14,585 nt of DNA from Candidatus Bathyarchaeota archaeon (GTDB taxonomy: Archaea > Thermoproteota > Bathyarchaeia > 40CM-2-53-6 > RBG-13-38-9): positions 4,751-19,335 of the forward strand of contig JAGTQO010000023.1 of assembly GCA_018396565.1 (NCBI GenBank). The letters are read 5' to 3'. The position numbers and the translations under genes were made by a program. Positions 6,284-13,071 of the stretch are shown piece after piece (within the stretch, counting starts at the first letter, position 1; every line of letters begins with the position of its first letter). Below the pieces are notes generated by a model, which made no database searches, had not been told where the DNA came from, and saw nothing but the letters and a program-made list of their open reading frames with translations.

Positions 6284-7168
6284 ATGTTCAGACTGTCGAA
6301 ATCGGAGAAGCTTGCGTACATATTCATGTTGCCGGCAATATTCTCCATCACCATACTCAGCATATATCCAATCTTATACTCTTTCTGGCTGAGCTTGCTA
6401 GACTATGTTTTAACCAAACCTGGACCATACGAGTTCGTTGGAGTAAAGAATTATGTTGATGTATTGGGAAGCGACTACTTTCTAAGATCATTCGGAATAA
6501 CTATGAAGTTTACACTTGAGACTGTGAGTATGGAGATCTTGATCGGGCTAGCCTTAGCTTTGATTTTGAATGAGTCTTTTAAAGGGCGAGGTGTTGCGAG
6601 AGCTCTGATACTCATACCGTGGGCGATTCCAGATGTTGTCGCTGGCTTAATATGGAGATGGATATTCAACCCAAATTACGGAGCGCTCAACGGTCTCCTG
6701 TATCAGCTTGGCCTGATACACAGTTACATTAGCTGGTTAGGGTCACCCTCTACCGCATTGGAGTGTATGTCGGTAGCTTTGATATGGAGAGAGTTGCCAC
6801 TTGCAGCCTTCCTCCTACTAGCGGGCCTCCAATCTATACCTCCAGAGATGTATGAGTCCGCAAAGATCGATGGGGCAAGCTCTCTAACCTCGTTCATACA
6901 TATCACTCTTCCTTGGTTGAAGCCTCAAGTATCTATAGTATTAATTCTGGAGACAATGATGTCGATTAGGATCCTTAGTTTGGTCTATGTAATGACTGGA
7001 GGAGGACCAGCTGGCAGCACTTCTGTACTTGCATATTACACTTGGAATGAAGCGTTTCAATATTATAATTTCGGGGCGGGTGCAACATTATGTTACATAA
7101 TAGCATTGCTCTCCTTTGCATTTGCATTGGTCTATGCAAAGCTGCTATCGGCTGAGTCCCTATACTGA
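6284..7168 (+). CDS. ABC sugar importer permease, MalF/UgpA type
   Basis: First membrane subunit of a carbohydrate-uptake (CUT1-type) ABC importer, 294 residues. Six helices are visible, at about residues 12-38, 70-98, 106-128, 157-182, 212-236 and 266-289. The cytoplasmic EAA loop that docks the ATPase reads YESAKIDGASSLTSFIHITLP (190-210), close to consensus. FVGVKNYVDVL (51-61) after helix 1 and VMTGGGPAGST (236-246) are also hallmarks of the MalF side. It ends 3 bp before the next permease gene, a tight operon. ATG 6284 is the first start after the promoter and fits the charged N-terminus FRLSKSEKL. The transported compound cannot be read from the permease. No ATP-binding subunit is encoded in this window. 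Confidence 0.93.
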   Translation: MFRLSKSEKLAYIFMLPAIFSITILSIYPILYSFWLSLLDYVLTKPGPYEFVGVKNYVDVLGSDYFLRSFGITMKFTLETVSMEILIGLALALILNESFKGRGVARALILIPWAIPDVVAGLIWRWIFNPNYGALNGLLYQLGLIHSYISWLGSPSTALECMSVALIWRELPLAAFLLLAGLQSIPPEMYESAKIDGASSLTSFIHITLPWLKPQVSIVLILETMMSIRILSLVYVMTGGGPAGSTSVLAYYTWNEAFQYYNFGAGATLCYIIALLSFAFALVYAKLLSAESLY

Positions 7169-7171
7169 GGA

Positions 7172-8050
7172 ATGGTGATAATATTGGCTAAAATTGTAGT
7201 CAGAAAACTCGTGTTGTACGGAGCGCTTCTGGCAATTATGTTTTTCCTCATAGGCCCATATCTCTGGGTCATAATATGTAGTGTGCAGAAAGAGGCTGAT
7301 TTGATATCGAAACCTCCACGTTGGATACCGACTGAACCGACTTTACAGAATTATCTGCTAGTATTCCTACCTGAGGTTGGCAAGAAAGGGCAGCTTATAG
7401 TCTCTGTCGAGAAGATGCCGAGAGGAATGTTAAACAGCACGATTGTAGCTCTCACAATAGTCGTTCTAAATATATTTTTAGCTATTCCAGCAGCATACTC
7501 GTTGTCAAGATTCAGATTCAAGGGTAGCCGTACAGTTTCCCTATTCATTATTGCAACAAGGATGATTCCAAGCGTAGCTGTTGTCATACCTTATTTCATA
7601 ATCCTTAAGACAACCGGCCTTCTTGATACCCTTCTTGCTCTGATCCTACCTTATATTCCATATACATTGCCTTTCACAATATGGATCCTCCACGGCTACT
7701 TTGTAACCATATCCCCTGACCTTGAAGAAGCTGCTATGATAGACGGATGTTCGAGGCTCGGAGCAATCATCCGCATAATGATTCCAGTAGCTGTGCCTGG
7801 CCTGGTGGCTGCAGCAATATATGCTTTCATGAGTTCATGGAATGAGTTCATACTTGCCTTCGTCCTGACAACTTCAGAGAATGCTCAGACGATGCCTGTG
7901 ATGGCCGCTATGATTATTAATGAGATATATCTTCCCTTCGGCGTCCTAAACACCGCTGCTGTACTAACATCGATACCACCTGCAATACTAGCGGTATTCC
8001 TCCAAAGGTATCTGGTCCAAGGGCTTACAAGGGGAGGTGTCAAGTTCTAG
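7172..8050 (+). CDS. ABC sugar importer permease, MalG/UgpE type
   Basis: Second membrane subunit, partner of the preceding permease, 292 residues if begun at the ATG. Family marks are the long extracytoplasmic segment after helix 1, AYSLSRFRFKGSR (108-120), the EAA loop LEEAAMIDGCSRLGAIIRIMIP (184-205), SSWNEFILA (221-229) and the characteristic C-terminus QRYLVQGLTRGGVKF (278-292) that contacts the ATPase in CUT1 systems. The start is ambiguous. ATG 7172 lies one base after GAGG, whereas TTG 7184 has GGTGAT (7174-7179) at a good distance and gives the typical charged start MAKIVVRKLV, four residues shorter. The conserved ATPase-contact regions are intact, so an ATPase elsewhere in the genome must energise the pair. 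Confidence 0.93.
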   Translation: MVIILAKIVVRKLVLYGALLAIMFFLIGPYLWVIICSVQKEADLISKPPRWIPTEPTLQNYLLVFLPEVGKKGQLIVSVEKMPRGMLNSTIVALTIVVLNIFLAIPAAYSLSRFRFKGSRTVSLFIIATRMIPSVAVVIPYFIILKTTGLLDTLLALILPYIPYTLPFTIWILHGYFVTISPDLEEAAMIDGCSRLGAIIRIMIPVAVPGLVAAAIYAFMSSWNEFILAFVLTTSENAQTMPVMAAMIINEIYLPFGVLNTAAVLTSIPPAILAVFLQRYLVQGLTRGGVKF

Positions 8051-8067
8051 GCGAAGAATGGCTTACA

Positions 8068-8075
8068 TTTATAAA
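8068..8075 (+). promoter_or_regulatory. TATA box for the substrate-binding protein gene
   Basis: TTTATAAA in the 57-bp gap after the permease gene predicts a start near 8097, about 10 nt before the ATG at 8108. This internal promoter would let the binding protein be made in excess over the permeases, as is usual for such importers. Confidence 0.6.
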
Positions 8076-8107
8076 CTGAATGGCTGATAATACTATAATG
8101 TGGAAAC

Positions 8108-9547
8108 ATGACAGGTGAAAAAGTTTCTAGACGTAAATGGGTCAAATATGCAGGTGCGGGAGTTGTCGTAGCCGCCATAGCGGGGGCAGGATATTATGCT
8201 ACACAACCGAAACCGGTGACAATCACACCGACAGCGACTCCAACAACACCCACAGCAACCCCAACTCCGACACCTAAACCTATGGAGATGACCTACTACA
8301 GCTGGGCATACGCTCCAGAGATCCACCAAGAACATTTGGATTGGTTCATGCAAGCCTACCCGAACATCAAAGTCTCTTATGTAAACCTTCCAGCAGCCCA
8401 GTACAGTGCCCTAATGTTGCCAAAGTTTGTTGCAGGAGAGGCAATAGATGTTTGCACCGTCAACGCTGATGATGCCTTACCCGCATGGGTCGCAGCAGGC
8501 TACATCCTACCATTGACAAAAGACGAGTTTCCAGAAGTCTACAATGAGTATAGGCCAGCTATGGACACATTTGTCTGGGAGACTTTCACATATAAGGATG
8601 TTTGTTATGGCTTACCATATTACTCGGACTACCTAGGATTAATGTATAATAAGGAGTATTTGGACAAGGCTGGGATAGACCAGCCACCAACAACATGGGA
8701 TGAGCTTGTCGATCAATGCTTAAAGATCAAACAGAAGGGTATACTTGAATATCCCCTACAACTCATTATGAAAGCCGAGTGGGGCCTCAACTTCCTATGG
8801 CACGCTCTAATATATTCAAGGGAAAGAAGAGCTGGCCTCCTATTTGATATGGACATGAATCCTGTTTTCAATACCTCAGGCTCCAGGTTCGAAGAAGTTC
8901 TTCAGTGGCTCCGAGACTGCATAGTCAAGTGGAAGATAATGTCTACGAAGGCCTTCGAAACAGGTGAAGGAGATGGCTTCAAGGCATTCGCTGCGGGAGA
9001 GATGGCGTTTCACCTGGCGCCAAATTACAGGCTACAACAGGCCAATGATCCGTCTCTATCGAAGATAGCTGGAAAGGCGAGGGGAGCAATGTTTCCAGGA
9101 GGTAAGAAAGGGGAACATGGAACTTGCGGATGGGCAAGGTGCTATTCAATAACAAAACTCGGTAAAGCGGAGAGGGAGGCACAGCGTAAGCTCCTCATAT
9201 TCCTAGGTGGAAAACATGAAGGCAAATATAAGGTTGCAGCCGATTGGATGATCAAAAAGGGCTTGGGCCAACCATACGGTGAACTGTATGGTTATCAAGA
9301 GATTAGGGATGCCTTGAAGAAGTATTACCTCGATCCCGACTTAATAAAGGAGCAGAGAAAATTGATTCTCCCAATGGAAGGGTTTAAACATAGGAAGACT
9401 GGAGAGGTAATTCCATGGTTTATGGAGTGGTTGATATATAATCATCCACTGATCCAAAAGGCCGCGTCAGGTGACTTGAAGCCAATAGATGCCCTCAACG
9501 ACATGGCAAACAAGTGGAATGAACTGAAAAAGAAATACGTCAAGTAA
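8108..9547 (+). CDS. Tat-exported extracellular sugar-binding protein of the ABC importer
   Basis: A 479-residue family 1 solute-binding protein that captures the importer's substrate outside the cell. The N-terminus has a twin-arginine signal, SRRKWVK (7-13), followed by a hydrophobic stretch at about 15-31, then a Thr/Pro stalk (about 34-58, repeats of TPT and TAT) that is likely glycosylated and holds the domain off the membrane. There is no lipobox cysteine at the end of the hydrophobic stretch, so anchoring is probably by an uncleaved helix. In the mature domain LMYNKEYLDKAGIDQPPTTW (178-197) is the classical motif of the family. Cysteines occur at 116, 166 and later, more than many homologues have. 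It follows both permeases and precedes a T-tract. The ligand is not deducible; a sugar or sugar derivative is the family expectation. Confidence 0.92.
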   Translation: MTGEKVSRRKWVKYAGAGVVVAAIAGAGYYATQPKPVTITPTATPTTPTATPTPTPKPMEMTYYSWAYAPEIHQEHLDWFMQAYPNIKVSYVNLPAAQYSALMLPKFVAGEAIDVCTVNADDALPAWVAAGYILPLTKDEFPEVYNEYRPAMDTFVWETFTYKDVCYGLPYYSDYLGLMYNKEYLDKAGIDQPPTTWDELVDQCLKIKQKGILEYPLQLIMKAEWGLNFLWHALIYSRERRAGLLFDMDMNPVFNTSGSRFEEVLQWLRDCIVKWKIMSTKAFETGEGDGFKAFAAGEMAFHLAPNYRLQQANDPSLSKIAGKARGAMFPGGKKGEHGTCGWARCYSITKLGKAEREAQRKLLIFLGGKHEGKYKVAADWMIKKGLGQPYGELYGYQEIRDALKKYYLDPDLIKEQRKLILPMEGFKHRKTGEVIPWFMEWLIYNHPLIQKAASGDLKPIDALNDMANKWNELKKKYVK

Positions 9548-9555
9548 TCTTCAAT

Positions 9556-9570
9556 TTCACTCTTTTTTTT
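9556..9570 (+). terminator. T-rich terminator after the binding-protein gene
   Basis: TTTCACTC followed by eight T (9563-9570), starting 9 bp past the stop codon at 9547. This is a typical archaeal intrinsic terminator. It lies only 11 bp before the next gene, so it would lower but perhaps not abolish read-through into the hydrolase gene. Confidence 0.6.
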
Positions 9571-9581
9571 GGTGTTGGTTT

Positions 9582-10394
9582 TTGGACGACTTGAAAGAGG
9601 TTTCCAACTTTTTAGCTTACATGACTTGGCCTCAGATCGCCGAGGCTGCGAGGCAAGGTAAGGTCATTATAATCCCAACAGGGTCTATTGAACAGCATGG
9701 CAGAGCCCTACCAATGAATGTTGACAGTTACACTGTCGATACCATCGCTAGAGCAGTTGCAGTAAAGACTGGGCAGATAGTCACGCCTCCAGTACTGTTC
9801 GGAGTCTCATCTGTGTGGAGGCGTTTTCCAGGAACTATGTATCTGAAGCCTAACACATTCAAAATGGTTATTGAAGACCTTGTCTACAGTCTCCTGGAAT
9901 CAGGATTTAGGAAGATATTCATACTCAACGGTCACAGACCTAATATGTGGTTTCTTGACGCCGCGGCTCTGGATCTGATGGATAAGTATTACGAGCAATT
10001 CAAGTTCACAATCGCATTCTCATCGTACTGGGACATGCCTGGTGTAAGGGAAGAATTGAATAGGTTACGTAAAGGAGGGAAGGGAAGCATGGGTCACGCA
10101 TGTGAGGCTGAAACTTCTCTAACAATATATTTGCAACCTCAACTTGTCAGGCATAGTGAGTTGAGAAATATTAGACCCTCAAGGCAGGTTTGGGACTGGA
10201 CAGAAGATAGGCCCATGCCCCAGATCTACAGAGGTTACGTGTCTCCCGATGTAACCGATGGAGTTATGGGAGACCCTACGTGTGCATCAGCCGAGTCTGG
10301 TGAGAAATTCTTCAATGCGATCGTCGACAAGATCTCACATTTCATCTTGGACTATGCCTCTGGAGACTTTGAGAAATACATACTTCTAAAGTAG
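9582..10394 (+). CDS. Creatininase-family metal-dependent amidohydrolase
   Basis: 270 residues of the creatininase superfamily, binuclear-metal enzymes that open amide or lactam bonds or act on inosose-type carbonyl sugars. GSIEQHGRALPMNVD (34-48) supplies ligands Glu37, His39 and Asp48. NGHRPN (116-121) supplies His118, and GHACEAETS (171-179) the acidic ligand Glu177. GDPTCASAESGEKFF (230-244) is the family C-terminal signature. Two departures stand out: the usual His in GPHLP is Ala42, and NGHGGN (or NGHYEN in true creatininase) is NGHRPN, implying a different pocket. Start is TTG 9582, 7 nt after GGTG. It directly follows the binding protein, so it may process the imported compound, though the T-tract between them allows separate control. 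A riboflavin/F420-pathway deformylase role is not supported by any neighbour. Confidence 0.88.
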   Translation: MDDLKEVSNFLAYMTWPQIAEAARQGKVIIIPTGSIEQHGRALPMNVDSYTVDTIARAVAVKTGQIVTPPVLFGVSSVWRRFPGTMYLKPNTFKMVIEDLVYSLLESGFRKIFILNGHRPNMWFLDAAALDLMDKYYEQFKFTIAFSSYWDMPGVREELNRLRKGGKGSMGHACEAETSLTIYLQPQLVRHSELRNIRPSRQVWDWTEDRPMPQIYRGYVSPDVTDGVMGDPTCASAESGEKFFNAIVDKISHFILDYASGDFEKYILLK

Positions 10395-10410
10395 GGTTAT
10401 GATGTCAGCT

Positions 10411-10905
10411 TTAAATTGCTCGTAGACTGTTGATAGACATGGTGCATGCCCCTGAATGGATTATGAAAAGTTTAGATTCATCTATTGTAGCGACTTCGCA
10501 AGCGAGTCTTTTAAGTTCACTACCACAAAGCTTTCTGCCTAAGACTTGCATCTTCAGATCGTTAAGAGTTTCCCAACGTAGAGCAATATCCACTTGGCCA
10601 TCGTGGTTCTCGACTCTAACCATAATCCCATCAGAATCTTTGACTGTCAGTCTCTTATTACCGCAAGTGCAGCCTGTAGATACTTGTACCCCATCCGCCA
10701 CGCATGAGAGAGGTGTTGAATATTTAAGCCAGACTGTGGCTCGTAGGTTCATGTCTCCCCTCTCAACATTCAATCTCCGCAGACCAGCGAGGCCTGCCCT
10801 CACACCTACTACTAGGAACGGCCCCATGTGTCCATGAAAGTCTCTGGCCTTCCTAAGCATCCTCAACAGTTCGGGACTGACGGTGTCTCCGAACCTCGAC
10901 AACAA
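10411..10905 (-). CDS. FmdE-family protein (formylmethanofuran dehydrogenase subunit E-like)
   Basis: A 164-residue single-domain member of the FmdE family, named for a protein encoded with molybdenum formylmethanofuran dehydrogenase; the biochemical role of stand-alone members is not settled. The core is DFHGHMGPFLVVGVRAGLAG (22-41), then DGVQVSTGCTCGNKRLTV (71-88), a close match to the family DG-Q-TG-T-G block. The usual HGHxCPG cysteine position reads HGHMGPF, while Cys79 and Cys81 lie in the second block, so any metal site differs from the standard one. No C-terminal zinc ribbon is present. Start is TTG 10905 (or 10902), 7 nt after GGTG. It follows the ECF-S-like gene by 21 bp without a visible promoter, so the two form an operon. 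No fmd/fwd gene is nearby. Confidence 0.8.
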   Translation of the reverse strand: MLSRFGDTVSPELLRMLRKARDFHGHMGPFLVVGVRAGLAGLRRLNVERGDMNLRATVWLKYSTPLSCVADGVQVSTGCTCGNKRLTVKDSDGIMVRVENHDGQVDIALRWETLNDLKMQVLGRKLCGSELKRLACEVATIDESKLFIIHSGACTMSINSLRAI

Positions 10906-10926
10906 GTTTCAACACCTTTCTGATTC

Positions 10927-11475
10927 TCAACTACCAATAGAAGCCTCAGCAAATATTGTCTGAACCTTCCTTATGGATAACGCTTGGATCAAGACCGTCC
11001 CCACGGCCCCTCCTATGAGGCCTCCCAGCGCGTGGAGTCCCGAGAAGAATAGGATAGCATAGAGTGTTTTAAAGTTCATGAAGAAGCTGCCAATTATCAA
11101 TCCGGCGACCCATGCGCATGCTATGGAGATGACTACAAGAATCGAATATTTTCTGTAAGAGCCGAATATCCTATTGTAGCCAACTCTCATAGTTGATAGG
11201 TCGAATATGGTGCTTGCTGCTACGAATCCAAGCATATGGAATGCTCCAGGCCTGACTATGAGGGTTAGTGCAGCAACTAGTAGACCTGTGAGCGATGCTG
11301 CTCCTGGCTTCCTCGTCCACCATACGACCAGGCTGAGCAACATGAAGCCTACAAGGTCGCATAGGAACGGCATGCGTGTAATCTGAAAGAATATTGGGTT
11401 TATGGTTATGTTCAAGGCTGCCCAGAGTGCTGAGCAAGTGGCAACTGCTGCTACATCTTTACTTTTGAGATACAT
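10927..11475 (-). CDS. ECF-transporter S-component-like membrane protein
   Basis: 182 residues, hydrophobic throughout, with five or six helices at about 8-30, 38-53, 60-78, 80-95, 111-134 and 138-166. The start KSKDVAAVATCSALWAALNI (4-23) is typical of substrate-capturing S-components of energy-coupling-factor vitamin and metal importers, including the small-residue helix-1 face (ATCSALWAA) that contacts the EcfT subunit. No EcfT or EcfA gene is in the window, so a shared energising module is assumed. ATG 11475 follows GGTGAT (11482-11487) by 6 nt and a TTTAAATA box by a normal distance. Co-transcription with the FmdE-like gene suggests the captured ligand may relate to that protein, for example a cofactor or metal, but this is inference. 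The fold assignment rests on pattern, not on a specific vitamin signature. Confidence 0.7.
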   Translation of the reverse strand: MYLKSKDVAAVATCSALWAALNITINPIFFQITRMPFLCDLVGFMLLSLVVWWTRKPGAASLTGLLVAALTLIVRPGAFHMLGFVAASTIFDLSTMRVGYNRIFGSYRKYSILVVISIACAWVAGLIIGSFFMNFKTLYAILFFSGLHALGGLIGGAVGTVLIQALSIRKVQTIFAEASIGS

Positions 11476-11513
11476 ACCTGAATCACCGGTAACACTTTTT
11501 TAATTAAAAGTAT

Positions 11514-11521
11514 TATTTAAA
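11514..11521 (-). promoter_or_regulatory. TATA box of the ECF-S/FmdE operon
   Basis: Read on the minus strand this is TTTAAATA, predicting a start near 11491. The leader would be about 15 nt with GGTGAT at 11482-11487 and ATG at 11475. Box, binding site and start are all ideally spaced. Confidence 0.65.
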
Positions 11522-11552
11522 GCTTCCTAGACAGATAGGGGAGATTAGGTTG

Positions 11553-12740
11553 TCAAGAGCGAACTCTAAAACTTCTGGTTCGACCAAACAAGACGGCAGA
11601 TATGATGAAGCTCACCATAGGGAACATAGCTAAGATCCTGAAGCTAGATCTCAAGTCAAACATCTCAGAGATAAAACCGCCCACGACAGGGCCAACGACT
11701 CCGCCGAGATTCATCGACATAAGAACTATACCCATCGCTTCACCAATCCTTCCCGGAGGTGCAATGTCAGCCGCGAAAGCATTGCTCGCCACAGTTATCG
11801 AAGCCCAAGAGAAACCTACAGCAATCTGGATAGGAATCACCTCAACAGGATTCCTAACATATGAGAGGAGAAAAGTTGCAAACGTAGTAGCCAGCATTCC
11901 AATAGAGAGCACATGTCCTCTGCCAACCTTATCAGAGAGCCAACCCATAACAGGCATGAAAAAGATCTGAGACAGGAAATTCACTGATACTATGAAGCCT
12001 GTAAGCAAGTTCTCAGCCCCAATCATTGTCAGAAAGATTGGAAGATATGTTGTGACACCCCTGAAACCACAGTTCCTCAGAAACACATCAATACACAGAG
12101 TCAAGAGTCCACTAGTCAGGATGAAGCTTGAAGAAAAACTTCTTCTCAAGGATCTCCCCTCAACATACCTCATATTCAGACGCCCCTTATACTTCAAAAC
12201 AACAAGAGAGGAGGAGGCTCCAACAATCAGGAGGAGTGATGAGGCGGTGAATACCGCTGGCAAACCGAATATGTCTGCGACCCTACCTCCAAGCAAAGAT
12301 CCCGAAGCCATACCGGCAGACATGAATGCGTTGAAGAAACCTATCCCCCTTCCCACCTCACCTTTAGGTGCCATCTCAGCTATCGCGGCCACCGAGGTTG
12401 GCCTGTAAGCCGAATCAACAATACCTAAAACGAGACACAGCATAAGGAGCTGAATATACTGACTGCTCACACTCAGCAAATAGTATGTGATGGCACATCC
12501 CAAGAGACCCAGCACAATGAATAATCTCCTCAAATCACCTATATCCGAGAGTTTGCCGAAAACCGTGATCATAAACGTTGAAACCAGGGAGTATACCGCA
12601 AGGAGTAAACCTATTTCTCCCATACTCGCACCAACTATGCGTGCATGAAGAGGAATGAACGTGTAGAATGCGAGGAATCCCGCGTGGGCGCAGAAGATAC
12701 TTAAACCCAACCCAAGAAACACACTCTTCATCAACATCAT
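11553..12740 (-). CDS. Major facilitator superfamily transporter
   Basis: A 395-residue secondary transporter with about twelve membrane segments in two halves. The loop-2/3 motif A reads GKLSDIGDLRRLF (62-74) in the N-half and MGWLSDKVGRGHV in the C-half, the duplication typical of the superfamily. LDS(A)YRP(T) around 107-115 and NAFMSAGMASGSLLGG (137-152) match the helix 4-5 region of drug-efflux-like members. Substrate and direction cannot be assigned. The start is the first of two adjacent ATGs (12738-12740), with no clear Shine-Dalgarno. The gene ends 77 bp before the ECF-S-like gene, which has its own promoter, so the two are probably separate units. Confidence 0.88.
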   Translation of the reverse strand: MMLMKSVFLGLGLSIFCAHAGFLAFYTFIPLHARIVGASMGEIGLLLAVYSLVSTFMITVFGKLSDIGDLRRLFIVLGLLGCAITYYLLSVSSQYIQLLMLCLVLGIVDSAYRPTSVAAIAEMAPKGEVGRGIGFFNAFMSAGMASGSLLGGRVADIFGLPAVFTASSLLLIVGASSSLVVLKYKGRLNMRYVEGRSLRRSFSSSFILTSGLLTLCIDVFLRNCGFRGVTTYLPIFLTMIGAENLLTGFIVSVNFLSQIFFMPVMGWLSDKVGRGHVLSIGMLATTFATFLLSYVRNPVEVIPIQIAVGFSWASITVASNAFAADIAPPGRIGEAMGIVLMSMNLGGVVGPVVGGFISEMFDLRSSFRILAMFPMVSFIISAVLFGRTRSFRVRS

Positions 12741-12779
12741 CCACGTGACTTCTGGAAGGCAGTACTACAGTCAGACCAC

Positions 12780-12788
12780 CTTATATCT
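12780..12788 (-). promoter_or_regulatory. TATA box of the MFS transporter gene
   Basis: On the minus strand the sequence reads GATATAAGG, about 45 bp before the ATG at 12740. It predicts initiation near 12758 with a leader of roughly 18 nt. Confidence 0.45.
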
Positions 12789-12866
12789 TCTTATAGGATG
12801 AACGTGTAGATAAACTACCCAAAACATTAAAGGATCAAAAGAAAACTAGTCTACGAGGTGTTTAAA

Positions 12867-13046
12867 GTGAGCAAGGCTGAGACAGCCCGTATGACGATGG
12901 AGAAAGGCGAGGGGGAGAAAAGCTACCTAGATTTGAAGCTTCTAGGAAAGATCGTTACCTATGCGATAATTGTTATGATCACCCTTGCACTAATATTCCT
13001 TGCAGGCGTTATCTTCTGGCTACTCAGGAGAATGCTACAATTTTAA
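12867..13046 (+). CDS. Small single-helix membrane protein of unknown function
   Basis: 59 residues (62 if begun at the GTG at 12858). I do not recognise it. A charged, Lys/Glu-rich N-terminal half (AETARMTMEKGEGEKS) is followed by one hydrophobic segment, IVTYAIIVMITLALIFLAGV (about 29-48), and a basic end WLLRRMLQF. It is thus a tail-region membrane protein with the charged part probably inside. GAGGTG (12855-12860) sits 6 nt before the GTG at 12867, which decides that start; the upstream GTG at 12858 is inside the ribosome binding site. It is convergent with the aEF-2 gene, ending 25 bp from it. The size resembles accessory subunits such as SecE-like proteins, but no specific signature supports that. 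Confidence 0.6.
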   Translation: MSKAETARMTMEKGEGEKSYLDLKLLGKIVTYAIIVMITLALIFLAGVIFWLLRRMLQF

Positions 13047-13071
13047 GGCATAGAGCTACTATGTGCAGCAA

